64,000 bases of DNA, from contig NW_022985218.1 in NCBI RefSeq assembly GCF_010093535.1, positions 118,176 through 182,175 of the forward strand, given 5' to 3'. The stretch is from Lindgomyces ingoldianus. Lineage: Eukaryota; Ascomycota; Dothideomycetes; Pleosporales; Lindgomycetaceae. Under the pieces are notes generated by a model, which was given only the letters and a program-made list of their open reading frames with translations, did not search any database and was not told the origin of the DNA. The translations under genes and the position numbers were made by a program. Positions 1 to 10,357 of the stretch are shown here, piece by piece; the stretch's first letter is position 1; every line of letters begins with the position of its first letter.

Positions 1-1
1 C

Positions 2-310
2 TACGGCAACGCACTCCAGGCGGCTTCATCTGGAGGCCACGAGCAGATTGTGAGGCTGCTAGTTGACAAGGGCGCCGACGTCAATACCCAGGGTGGATAG
101 TATGGCAACCCATTTTATGAGGCCACTTACGAGTGCTTGAGCTTCTTATATTAAAAGAACCTGCAATACCGCTCTATGATCGTTATGAGCGCACGTTGCT
201 CTGGTGGGCTGCGGCTGGCAGTAGCACTGCCACTGTGGAAGCGCTTGTTGCCAAGTACAACCTTGATCCTTGATGTAAGGCCGGATGTCCCAGAACGGGC
301 CAGTATGGCC
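2..310 (+). pseudogene. Degraded ankyrin-repeat tail (fragment)
   Basis: Frame 2 from base 2 encodes a clear ankyrin repeat (NALQAASSGGHEQIVRLLVD followed by KGADVN) that stops at a TAG near base 98. A second ankyrin-like stretch, with TLLWWAAAGSSTATVEALV, lies near 190-270 and ends in a TGA. No single frame joins the pieces, so this is the broken C-terminal end of an ankyrin protein that began left of the window. In fungi such tails usually belong to NACHT/HET NLR-like proteins, but no NACHT or effector domain is visible here, so that parentage is inference. Confidence 0.65.
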
Positions 311-436
311 TCACCTGACCTGTTTAGAGCTCACATGACCTGTACTTTGTATATAGGAATGAATCCTGACAAGCGAGGCTTGGCAGCGATTCGTCTCTCC
401 TACAATACACTCCTATTTCTCCGAAACCTTGCTCTC

Positions 437-716
437 TGTAACGATTCGCATGAATCGTTCCATTCAAAGTTACCTGACGAACCTTTATCCGAAGGTTCCG
501 CGTATCTGCCCCGACCCTGCCCCTGCGCTACCCCTATCTCTAAGTATTTAGCTGCACCTCCCCCCTTTAGCTAGCTTAGTAATTTTCTAATATCCTTTTG
601 TACAAGGCCTATAGGTGTCAATATAATTCCCAGGTTTCTGAGTCCCCACGCACTCCCATATCCTCTGAGTGAATTCACACCGCATTCGGACCCATTGTCT
701 TGCCTGCGCCGTTACA
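437..716. mobile_element. MITE-like repeat, copy 1
   Basis: A 280-bp element begins TGTAACG and ends CGTTACA, which are 7-bp terminal inverted repeats. It is collinear with a second copy at 7780-8069, sharing the internal block ACAAGGCCTATAGGTGTCA and the right-end block CGGACCCATTGTCTTGCCTG. Many differences from copy 2 are C-to-T or G-to-A, for example TCGGTAG versus TTAGTAA, so this copy looks mildly RIP-mutated. No target-site duplication is recognisable. It has no coding capacity, so it would be non-autonomous. Confidence 0.7.
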
Positions 717-1425
717 GGGCTAGTGCCTCTTTCCTACGCACAGGGCCTTTGCGTTTTATCCTAGGAAAGGCGAGACCGCAGCAAGCAGGAAGCAAAGCAA
801 TTTGTATGAAACATGCTAATTGATTTAGAGTTAAATTCTAGGTTTACCTAATTTATACAGCTATTCCGGCTTTAATAGTGAGGGCACTTGATGTACTGCC
901 CTCCGTAACAGAGACGTGTTATACGCTATGCTTATAGGAGATAATAGCTTGTAGGACAAAAGAGAGGTATTTTATATACTATAGCATAATATATTGTATA
1001 TTTTAGAGTGTAAAAAGACTATGCGGCGTTGTTGTGGCAATAAGAGTGTCGTATAGCTAAGAGACGAGCACCAAACAGCGTATAGGTCAACTAATCTTGT
1101 GTAATTTTTAGGCGTCGCCTAAAATACTTCTTGAAGGCTACCTTGATAGAACGATACTAACTTTTTAATAGAGATAGCATTATGTAGGTGGATTAAAGTC
1201 ACTGCGAAGTCGAAGTATCTCTCGATTCTTTCAGGATACATGGGTCCTTCGCGACGCAGGGGGGGAGGTTAATTCGCTTGTGGGATACGCTATATACTGC
1301 TAGCGCGCTGTCTAGAATATCTACCTGCTGGTCGACTTGCTGAGGCACCAACAGAGGGCGTTCTTCTCTTAACTTACTTCCTCTCAATTCCCACTTTTCT
1401 ACATCTTAGTTAACAGGATTTAGCT
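717..1425. other. Intergenic stretch, no gene seen
   Basis: Mixed-composition sequence between the MITE and the ankyrin array. TA-rich patches such as 960-1010 suggest partial RIP. I see no supported coding region or RNA gene. Confidence 0.5.
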
Positions 1426-2617
1426 ATGGCGGCGTCGCTACTCAAGACAGGTATGGTGGAAATGAGCTCGAACGATTCCAATAATGGTCGGACACCGCTG
1501 TCGTTGGCTGCGGGGGACGGGTGTAGGGTGGTTGTAAAGATGCTACTCCAAACAGGCACGATAGACGCAGACTTGGGAGACGATGTGGAGTCAGACACCG
1601 CTGTCGTAGGCTACAGAAAGTGGGCACGAAGCAGTCATGAAGCTCCTACCCGATTGCGGTAAGGTGGACCTGGACTCGAAGGATACAATGTGGGGTTGGA
1701 CGCCACTGTCTTGGGCTGCAGGGAGAGGGCACGAGGTGGTTGTGAAGCTGCTGCATGATACTGGCCAAGTGGACGCAGACTCGAAGGATGCAACGTGGGG
1801 TAGGACGCCGCTATCGTAGGCAGCAGAGAGTGGGCACAAGGCAGTTGTGAAACTACTGCTCGACAACGGCAAAGCGGACGTAGACCCAAAAGGTAGGAGT
1901 TGGACACCGCTGCCGTGGCCTGTAGAGAGCGGCGAATTGGGCATGGGTTTGAATGGTGCGATGTTAGGTCAGACGCTGCTGGAGAGGGCTGCAGGGAGAG
2001 GGCACGAGGCAGTAGTGGAATTGCTTCTTGATACTAGCAACGTAGATGTCGACTCGAAGGACACAACGTCAGGTCGAACGCCGCTGTCATGGGCTGCAGA
2101 GAGCGGGCATGAGGCAGTTGTAAAGCTGCTACTTGATACTAGCAAAGTGGACGCAGACCTAAAGGATACAGCATCAGGTCGGACGCTGCTATCGTAGGCT
2201 ACAGAGAGCGGGTACGAGGCGGTCGCGAAGCTACTGCTCGATTCCGGCAAAGTGGACGCAGACTCGAAGGATATGGCAGGTCGGACGCCACTATCGTGGG
2301 CTACGCGACGCGGACACGAGGCAGTTGTGAAACTGCTCCTCGATACTGGCCAAGTGTACGCGGACCTAAAGGATACAGTGTCAGGTCGGACGCTACTATC
2401 ATTGGTTGCACGAAGCGGGAATGAGGTGGTTGTGAAGCTGCTACTTAAAACTGGCAAAGCGGACGCGGACTCGAAGGATAAGTATGGTGTGACGCCGCTT
2501 TTGTCGGCTGCGGAGAACGGAGACGAGACGATTGTAAAACTACTGCTTGATACCGGCAAGGTGGACTCCAAGGTCAAAGTAGGCCTCGAGGTCGCCTATC
2601 GGTTTCTCACTCGATAG
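1426..2617 (+). pseudogene. Broken ankyrin-repeat array
   Basis: About ten tandem ankyrin repeats of roughly 35 residues follow the pattern GRTPLSWAAESGHEAVVKLL then LDTGKVDADSKD. The first repeat is in frame 1; the rest run in frame 2 from about 1594 to 2617, so there is one frameshift near 1590. Three in-frame TAG stops (1607-1609, 1817-1819, 2195-2197) each sit exactly where intact repeats have the TGG of LSW. TGG to TAG is the CpA-to-TpA change on the other strand expected of RIP. The array probably ended a fungal NLR or ankyrin protein; its N-terminal part is not visible here. Confidence 0.8.
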
Positions 2618-2639
2618 ATTAAAGCTTGCGACGACCGGC

Positions 2640-3975
2640 ATGATCGTCACTGCCAGTCTACTCCAGTTCAAACACGGCAGCCTCACCGAATCCCTAACTG
2701 GGTCATCGACACTCGGAACGCACGCATAGTTCCAGGGCGTACTGTCTCCCAATACATAGCTCCAAGCTATGTCTGGCATAACGATGAAGAAAATGCACAG
2801 CCTCCAAAGGCAGAGAGACTCATGCTGAAGCAGAGCAATCTCTCTGACTTCCAGAAGCCCTGCAGTTCACCTGCCCCGGGTAATAAAGGATATTATCGAT
2901 TTGGTACGGAAGCTTGGAGAGAGGCACCTGTAGGTCAATTGCCTGTGCATTGTCCAGCACAACGGAGACACACGCGCACAGGTCGAGTGTATGGATGAGA
3001 TCTATTCAGGCGCGCACTGTACCATCATAGCCGCAGCGTCATCGGGGTTATTCGGCATGCAGCGAAATACTAACAAACAAAGCATGGAGGACATGTCAAG
3101 ATACAATCCGTCGCCCACTATGGAGTATATTGAGCACCTTTACCGCAACCTCTTCAGGTCCAAGTGGGCCACGCGCGGATGGACATTTCAGGAGCAGATT
3201 CTGTCGGGAAGAGCCATCGTTTTTGTTGATGGAGACATGTTTTGGGGTTGCTAGCGTTGCATCTGTGATGAGGACAGCCTGATTCCGGGGTCGAAGACAG
3301 AAACGGACGGCTCGTATACTGGGCCCAACTATAATAAAGCGCGCCAGATGTCGTCTATCTCCTGGCCAGATTTTGGCATGTATCGAACTGCTGTGTCTCT
3401 ACAATAGCTGGGACCTCACCTACCCCCAAGACTCCCTACCAGCATTTTCTGGTATTCTGAACTCTTTTGTGTGCAATTTTCCCTCCGGATTTGTAAGTGG
3501 ATTACCACGGTTATTCCTCAATATTGCGCTACTGTGGCAGCCTTTCAGCAAAGCAAAGCGCAGGAACGCGGAAGACGGGGGTGCAATAGCACCACCAAGA
3601 CATCTTCCGTCATGGCCGTGGTGCGGTTGGCAGTGCCCAGTCGATACCTTCAGCCTTCGAACTAGACTCTCGTACCCTAATTGCGAAGACTACCAGTCTC
3701 GAGCGTTAACTTAGCGGACCCAGGGGCTAGTTCAGTGGTCTGTTTTGTCCGAAGACATGCAACAGGAGCAGCGACTAGATGAACCTGTGACGCTCGAGAT
3801 GTACAAGAACCTCCGCACGAATAAAGATGCTAAGCTTCCTGACAGATGGTCTCGAAATACAGAAGGCTGTTGCAAGCTCTCCGGAGGAAGTGATGGGGTC
3901 TATTTTACCCAACGCTCTCAACCGTACAAATTACGTTTCATACTTTTCGTCTCAGTACTGTCACGTGAGCCGTAG
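2640..3975 (+). pseudogene. HET-domain gene, broken 5' portion
   Basis: HET (heterokaryon incompatibility) motifs appear in order across shifted frames. An N-terminal VIDTRNARIVPGRTVSQY block near 2700 precedes a VNCLCIVQHNGDTRAQVECM block at 2934-2993, then DEIYSGAHCTIIAAAS and WATRGWTFQEQILSGRAIVF near 3170. Further on come LLCLYNSWDLTYPQDSLPAF and RHLPSWPWCGWQCPVD. A TAG at 2931-2933 replaces the Trp of the conserved LW(V)xCLCI motif, another stop lies at 3252-3254, and several frameshifts are needed. HET proteins trigger cell death after fusion of incompatible hyphae; this copy cannot make one. It ends against the transposon nest. Confidence 0.8.
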
Positions 3976-3984
3976 CAAACGTAG
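3976..3984. repeat. Possible target-site duplication, left (CAAACGTAG)
   Basis: The 9-mer CAAACGTAG recurs at 10281-10289, bracketing the whole AT-rich block. hAT elements make 8-bp duplications, so this fits an outer insertion, but a 9-bp match could arise by chance. Confidence 0.4.
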
Positions 3985-4105
3985 TATAGTCCTTGTACGT
4001 TTTGTTTTGTCTTGTAAGTTATAGCTGCGGACTGTACTGCGTCTTAAAAGCTTAACTTTTAGGTAGGGATTACCTATTAGCTTAGACATTAATAGGTAGA
4101 GACTT

Positions 4106-4113
4106 ATAGCACT
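4106..4113. repeat. 8-bp target-site duplication, left (ATAGCACT)
   Basis: ATAGCACT directly abuts the left inverted repeat of the inner element and is repeated perfectly at 7193-7200. Eight base pairs is the hAT hallmark. Confidence 0.85.
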
Positions 4114-4140
4114 CAGCGTGCCCAACAGTCCGTACTACTG
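4114..4140. repeat. Left terminal inverted repeat of inner hAT
   Basis: Starts CAGCGTGCCCAACAGTCCG and matches the reverse complement of 7166-7192 at 24 of 27 positions. Confidence 0.85.
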
Positions 4141-4811
4141 TACGATTAGGAGATTTTGAGGCCTGTACGGACGAGATTGCCTGTACGTACGTACAGTCGT
4201 GAGGAGGAGAGGCAGCTGTACAGACAGTAACCGCACTGTTTAAAATAAGCTGTACAGGTAGTACTATACAATTAATGTACGTTGTAACTATTAATACACT
4301 ATACTATAAAAGAGGCAGAGTTAAAGGCCTAATAGCTCCCTATAAGGCTATTTTCCCTAGTAACGTGAGCAGCTAGAGCTAGGAGCTTACTCCTTACTAT
4401 TTAGTGTTTAATCTAGTGCTTCTGCAGCTGTATAGCCTTAATTATTGCACCTAATAGGTTGTTATAATTATTAGTTATAGTACAGCTAGCAGCACTAAAA
4501 CACCTCTTACACTTATAGCTTATAGCTAGAATAGTAAGGAAATTAAAAGTAATTTTATAAAAAATAAAATAGCTTAATTTACCTTTAGTAAGCTACTACT
4601 ATAAAAGATCTCTATGTAGTAATAAGTAATTCTTGTAAAGATTAAGGTGTATAGTGTTATAGTAAAATTATAGCTTATTTAATAGCCTTTTATGCTTATA
4701 TAAGTGCTTATTTATTATAAGGGAGAGGTTAACAGCAAGGCAGTTCTTATAATTAATGTTATAATAGTTGCTACTAAGTAGTTTACAACACCTTAGAGAT
4801 AAAGCCTTAGC

Positions 4812-4844
4812 TTTATTTTTATTTTTATTTTTATCTTTATTTTT
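4812..4844. repeat. Short T/A tandem repeat
   Basis: Repeats of TTTTTA with one TTATCT interruption, inside the AT-rich block; a simple-sequence tract with no obvious role. Confidence 0.6.
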
Positions 4845-5229
4845 AGCATTTATATACTGTGTAAAGATTAACTTTATTAACTAAGTTACTTTATTAATCT
4901 AGGCCTTATAATAGCGCTAGTAGGTTTAAAACTACAGTAATTACAGCTAAAGATAAAGTATAGTTGCTACTGTGTAATATAAGGCTAGAGGCTTAAGAAT
5001 TAGCTTGCCTTAGTAAGTTGTAAGCTTCTAATAGCTAAACTAGACAGCACTTTTAAGGTAAAAAAAGCTAGGCTTATTAGTAAAAGTGTTACCTATTTAA
5101 TTAAAGTAGATTTAAAGGCACTATAGCTTTATAATTATTTACTAAAGTAAGCTAAATAAGCTATTACTTTTAAGTTTTTTTATTATTTAATAAAACTTTT
5201 TTAAAAAGCCTATAAAGCGCTTAATCTTA

Positions 5230-5880
5230 TCTTAATTATTTTTAGTTATAAGATCTAATAAAGTGTTAAATCTAGCATAGTAAGCTTTATTTTTAGCATT
5301 AAAAAAGCTTTTTTATTACTTTTAAAAGCAGCTAATTACCTCTTTAAGCTTAAAGCAGCGTAGGAGCATAAGATATACTAAGTGCTAGTGTACTTTACTA
5401 TTATGTATAAAATTAAGTGTACTAAACTCTTAAATAAGGTCCTCTTTAGCTAGGTCTTTTTATATAGTGTTAAAAAGCCTTATGCGCTTATGTAAGGCTA
5501 GAACGCTGTTTACAAGGTTATAAAAACGCCTAATAACACTGCGCTTTTTATATAGCTTAAATTAATTATAGGGAGTAGCTCTAGTAAGCTCTTACTTAAA
5601 TTTAGTAACACCTTTACTATATATAATAGCCTTTACAACTACCTAGATAGTGTGGCTAGCGCAGCAGATTTAGTGCTGCCTATTAAGCTTATATAGTAAA
5701 TTTAAGTAATTATTAAAGCCTTAGATAAGCTTATTATTATTATTTAATATATTATCTTTAATAAAGTAACTAAATTTTAACATAATATTATATTTAATAA
5801 TAGTAGTAGCTACTTTAAAGGCTTATACACTTTTAGTATAGTTACTATAAAGGTTTTTAAATTTAATAAAAAGATCTTAT
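5230..5880 (-). pseudogene. Relic hAT transposase of inner element
   Basis: Reading the minus strand through its many stops recovers hAT transposase landmarks in the right order. SYFIKDNILNNNN (about 5718-5778) corresponds to the FVTDNAxNND segment. CCASHTI near 5650 corresponds to RCxGHIINL and is followed by VVKAIIYSKG. HLVYLMLLRCFKLKE (about 5340-5400) corresponds to the WNSWYxMLxRALxLK segment. The same landmarks occur in the outer element, so the two are related. Most differences from the family pattern are of C-to-T type. The bounds cover only the part I could follow. Confidence 0.65.
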
Positions 5881-7165
5881 TATTTATATAAGGCATCTAG
5901 TAAAGTTAGTGTTATAGAAAAGTAGTAATAGTAGCCTATGCACACTTACTAACAAAATAAGCTACTACTGCAAGAAATAAAAGGTAATTTCTACTACTCT
6001 ACACATCTATGCTTAATGTAATTTTTAATAATGCTAAATTTAGTACTATTAAAATCTCCTACTTCTGCTACATAAATGCATCCTAAATATTAGTAAAAAG
6101 TGTAGTGTATAATTATAAAAGAGTAGTAAGAAGATTTATATAATTTTAGCTAATAAAGCCTTAAGTTTCTATAAAAACAGCATTTCTAAATAATTAATCC
6201 TGCACTATAACCTAATCTACTAGGGCACTGCGCAGAGGGCCTTCCTGCTAAGGTGTATAAGATAGCCTGTGTAATAAGCCTACTACTCCTACTCTAGCTG
6301 CCTTCTATAGGTGCTAAGGAGCCTAAGGGCTATTAAGTAAAAGCTTTTTATTAATGTTAACTTTATACTTCTTCTATAAATGCTTTACTATATAGTTATA
6401 ACTATTAACTACTTTTATAGCACTTTTATAATGTTACTTATAGCACTAATAGTAGAGCTAGAGGTGTATAACCTTACTTTACTTCTTATATAGCATTAAA
6501 TCTGCCTTATAAAGCTACACTTTTAAAACTTTATAGTTACTTTTTATTATTCTTTTATTCTTTACTTAGTAACTTAATTATGTAGCTAGTAGAGCCTTTT
6601 TTAAATCTAATAGCTATATATTACTCTAGTTAATCTTAAACTTAGCACTAGCATTATAATTACACTTTTTTAGGTACTCTTTTAATTACTTGTTACTAGT
6701 AAGTAGTGTAGCCTTATAAAATAAGCTAGTAAAAGTGTTATAGATTACTTTTAATTTTTTAAGCTTTTAAAACTTTATAAAGTGTATAATAGTAACACTA
6801 AATTAACTTAATAAGGCCTATAAGGCTATAAGGCGCGTAAATAAGTAATTCTATAATAAAAAGTAGTTAGTAATAGGCATTATTTTAATTTTAATAAGCT
6901 ATACTATTTAGATAGGTAGGCAAAGTTTCCTCTAAGTAGCTAAATTAGCGTTGCACATAAGATTTTCTACTAATTAGCCCCCTAAGGCAGCTTCTTTAGT
7001 AAGGGCTCTTTAAAACACTAAATTAAGCCTTATAAGCTATTCTAAAATGCTAACTGTACACTGTACTACAGACAGTACTTAGGGCAACAGCTATTGTACG
7101 CACTGACAGAAGATTGCTGTACGTTCGTACAGTCTAAATCAACCGTACACCGTACTCAGTACTGT

Positions 7166-7192
7166 CAGTAGTACGGCCTATTAGGCACGCTG
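7166..7192. repeat. Right terminal inverted repeat of inner hAT
   Basis: The complement starts CAGCGTGCCTAATAGGCCG and pairs with 4114-4140. Confidence 0.85.
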
Positions 7193-7200
7193 ATAGCACT
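7193..7200. repeat. 8-bp target-site duplication, right (ATAGCACT)
   Basis: Perfect copy of 4106-4113, directly after the right inverted repeat. Confidence 0.85.
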
Positions 7201-7779
7201 GTTAGACAAGTTTTTTAATAAGCTAGTTATTAATTAGGGAGTAAGATTACCTAATAACCTAAGTGCAGCATTTCTTACTTAAATTAACACTGCTAAATCT
7301 TTTTATATCTTAATATTATGTTAACTATGTGCAATTTCCTTAGTTAACAAGCCTTTATGTAGAGCACTAGCTAGTTATAAAGCTCTTAGAGCTCTTAGTT
7401 AACCTAGAGTAGTAATATAATTTATTACACTTATTTCTGTTACTTAGAGAAGTTGTAATTATTATTATTAAAGTTTTTATTCTATAATAGCTCTCTAGCT
7501 TTTATATATAATTCTTATATAAAAGAACACCTTAAAGATTCTTTTCTTAATCTAAAAGTTATATTTTTAATAGAGTAGAATAATATATAGCTTGCTAGTA
7601 AAAAGCTAAAAGTAAAGAAGCTAAGTTACTATGTAAAACACTTTTTTTAGCTCTAAGGTAACAGAAAGGTGTTAGTAGTGTAAAACTATAGAGCTAACTT
7701 GCTATACACTAGAAAAAGCTTAAGGGTAAAGCTCTAGCTCTACTAACTCTGCTATTATAAAAGTAATTACACTACTACT

Positions 7780-8069
7780 TGTAACGATTCTACGAATCGT
7801 TCCATCTCGGGTCGCTCGGATCCTATCCGAAGGGTCCCCGTATCGGCCCCGACCATGACTCGACCCAGTCCCCCGCAGTTACCCCTATTCCCGCATGTAT
7901 TTAGTCGCACCTCGCCCCCGTAGCTAGCTCGGTAGTTTTCTGATATCCTACGTACAAGGCCTATAGGTGTCATTGGTATTCCCAGGTCTCTGAGTCCCCA
8001 CGCACTCCCATATGCCTCTGAGTGGATTCATACCGCATTCGGACCCATTGTCTTGCCTGCGCCGTTACA
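7780..8069. mobile_element. MITE-like repeat, copy 2 (unmutated)
   Basis: A 290-bp element with TGTAACG and CGTTACA ends, same orientation and order as 437-716. A near-perfect hairpin, ACGATTC-TAC-GAATCGT, follows the left end. The flanks repeat CTACT (7775-7779 and 8070-8074), a perfect 5-bp duplication; as an 8-bp duplication six bases would match. The element is GC-normal while everything around it is AT-saturated, so it inserted after the RIP episode or escaped because it is short. It has no coding capacity. Confidence 0.75.
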
Positions 8070-8579
8070 CTACTAAAATAGTTAACAGCTATAGCTATAT
8101 TAGCTACTATCTTAAAAAAAAGCATAGAATTAATATTAGTAGTAATAAAAGTTTTTTACTTAATTTTCTTTATACTCTACTTAATCCTTAGGCAGTAACA
8201 GCTGCTACAGTAGCAGGCTTAGCCTAAGTTGCTTTCTATAATCCCTAGCAAGAGAGGTTATTGCAGAGGTTATTAGTAGACTAGGTTATACTTTATAATA
8301 TATTATTTATAACAGCATTTTTAGCTAAACTTTAAGGCTTTTTTACTTAGAATTAACTAGATCTTCTTGCTGCTATCTTAAGCTTAAATGTAATAATATT
8401 ATTATATATAAAGTAAAAGTTAACACGCTAAAAGAAAAAGATTTAAATAATATTAAAATTAGCTAAGTTAAAAGTAGTGTTAAGTATTAATATATAGACT
8501 TTACTAAACTACTTTTTTTTCTTTAGAGTAGTAGCTTACTTTTTTAGTAAGTTTAGCAAAACTTTAGAGGGGCTATTTT

Positions 8580-10060
8580 AGTGTCTTAGCTTAGAAAACT
8601 AATAATAAATAATAACTAACTTCTACCTTATAGATGTTAATTATTAATAATAAGACTTACTTATTAGCTTCTATAACCTTTATAGTAACTATATAAGAGC
8701 TAACTAAGCGCAGGCTATCTTTAAAATTATCTAAAATTATAAAATTATATTAAAATTTAGTTATTTTATTACTAATAATATATTTAATAATAACAACTTT
8801 ACTATTAACACTTTAGCTAAATATCTTAGAGTTAACCTTAATAAAGAGCACTATATACACTGTACAGGCTATATAATTTAATTAGTGCTAAAGGCAGTTA
8901 TCTATAGTAAAGGATTATTGTAATTTAAAGCTACTCTTATAAACACAGCTCTCTAGGATTAGTTTAAGCTCTATTATAAACATAAAGTTATTAGTAAGCT
9001 ATATAACTTTATTAATACTATCTTTTTATTACATAAACACTAGAAGGCCTTTATAGCTGTATAATTATCTTTAAGGGAAGAGAACAAGCTTTAGAGCTTT
9101 AGCACACTTAATTTAATATAGGACAGCAGTGTCTGCTAGCATTCTGTATATCTAATGCTTATATAGTGCCTAGAGCTTAAGGATCTAATTACTAAGTTTA
9201 TCTAAAAGTAGCGCAGCATAGATAATAACACTAAAAACTCTAACATACCTAGTAACATAGCTCTTTAAAAAATTATTAGTAAAAAAAACTAAAAAAAAGT
9301 TAAACACCTTACTAAGTTTTTTAAAGTCTTTTATTAAATAATAAAATAGCTAGAGAGTAATAGTAAGTATAGTTTTTTATAAATATTTATTATTAACATA
9401 TAAGTGCTATATAATAAGCTATTATAGATAAAAAAAAACTTTTTTTTAAGCTTAATAATAGTTACTTTAAAAATAGTGTTTTCTTTAGACTTAAAAAAAT
9501 TAACACATATTTTTAAAAAATAGTTATTAATTTTTTTATTTTTTACTTAGTAATTACTACTATACTTAACTTATAACTTTGTATACTTTAGTTTAAGGAC
9601 TACTAGCGTTATTACTAATTCTAGTACTAGAAGGCAGAGACCTTAATAAAAGTTATTTTCTAGCGTTATATTAATGCTAAAGAAGATAAGAAAGTTAATA
9701 TAAATCCTCTTTAGTAAAAGCTTTTAGTAATAAGCTCTTATAACTTTTATTACTAAAAGGCTTTTATAGTTAACACTTCTCTTTTTACTAAAGCCTAGAG
9801 TTATAAAAAAGCTTAGAAAATAATAAAGTTATAGTAATACTTTAACACTTATATAGAAAACCTTTAAGATGCTAAAGTAAAAAATAGCTATTTTTTATAA
9901 GCTAGCTTTTTTACTTAGTAGCTTAAAGTAGGTTAAAAATAGTATTTTACACTATTTAAAATTACTCTTAACTTCCTTACTATACCCTCTACTAGCTGCA
10001 ACTGCGAGAGAGCCTTTAGTAGAGGCTAGCGTACAGTTACAATTAATAGAGGTTCTCTCT
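8580..10060 (+). pseudogene. Relic hAT transposase of outer element
   Basis: Plus-strand translation through stops gives hAT family landmarks in order. SYFITNNIFNNNN near 8770-8800 matches FVTDNAxNND. LAKYLRVNL and HYIHCTGYII then LVLKAVIYSKG (8815-8925) match the RIRCxGHIINLVxKA block. HSVYLMLI with CLELKDLI near 9140-9190 matches the WNSWYxMLxRALxLKD block. These are diagnostic of hAT transposases (RNase H-fold DDE enzymes). Stops every few dozen codons and a shift towards TTA, ATA and AAT codons show heavy RIP. The part upstream of 8580 is hidden by the MITE and the inner element. Confidence 0.7.
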
Positions 10061-10280
10061 TTAAGGCTACTATTAAGGCGCTTTAATTGCAGAAGAATTA
10101 GCTATGTTATTAAGTTATAAAAAGTAACTTAATTAAGCTTATAAACCTTATCTAAAAGCAGCTAGTTACTATACTGTAAAATGTTAACAGCAGCAAGTAA
10201 GACAAAATGTTAAAAAGTATAAGAATTTTAGTGTGTTTTAGTTTAGCAGCAAAACAGACAGCTAAGTTGCCTAGGCTGTA

Positions 10281-10289
10281 CAAACGTAG
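10281..10289. repeat. Possible target-site duplication, right (CAAACGTAG)
   Basis: Matches 3976-3984; composition returns to normal just after it. Confidence 0.4.
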
Positions 10290-10357
10290 CAGGAAAGTGA
10301 GACGTTGACGTCCGTCGATTACTACGTTTCGTTTCGTTTCGTTCGGTTGAGAGCGTT

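Larger units (their letters stand above)
4114..7192 (-). mobile_element. Inner hAT transposon (3,079 bp), RIP-degraded
   Basis: The element is bounded by terminal inverted repeats beginning CAGCGTGCC; 24 of the first 27 bases match, and two of the three mismatches are C/T. It is flanked by a perfect 8-bp duplication, ATAGCACT. Subterminal near-palindromes CTGTACGTACGTACAG (4181-4196) and CTGTACGTTCGTACAG (7117-7132) lie 60-67 bp from the two ends, as expected of transposase binding sites. The interior is AT-saturated and encodes a relic transposase on the minus strand. The element sits within the outer hAT and runs opposite to it. Transposition is no longer possible from this copy. Confidence 0.85.
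3985..10280 (+). mobile_element. Outer hAT transposon, RIP-saturated, with nested insertions
   Basis: An AT-saturated block, with TpA everywhere and stops in all frames, contains a relic hAT transposase on the plus strand (8580-10060). Its proposed ends read TATAGTCC on the left and, on the complement of the right, TACAGCCT. These match except for C/T changes and one terminal base, and both are flanked by CAAACGTAG. Subtracting the inner hAT with its duplication and the MITE leaves about 2.9 kb, a normal length for a fungal hAT element. The hAT assignment rests on protein motifs. The exact ends are inference and could be off by tens of bases. Confidence 0.6.

Noticed and set aside
1969..2577. 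202-codon open frame on the minus strand
   Set aside because: It is the mirror of the ankyrin array; repeat structure and motifs are on the plus strand.
7767..7973. 68-codon minus-strand frame in the AT-rich block
   Set aside because: It falls almost wholly inside the non-coding MITE copy and has no motif.
3985..10280. AT-rich block as a centromere or replication origin
   Set aside because: Its content is explained by two RIP-mutated hAT elements and a MITE with identifiable ends and transposase traces.
3977..10329. Inverted 10-mer AAACGTAGTA (3977-3986 and 10320-10329)
   Set aside because: Too short and placed outside the better-supported element ends; probably chance beside the CAAACGTAG repeat.
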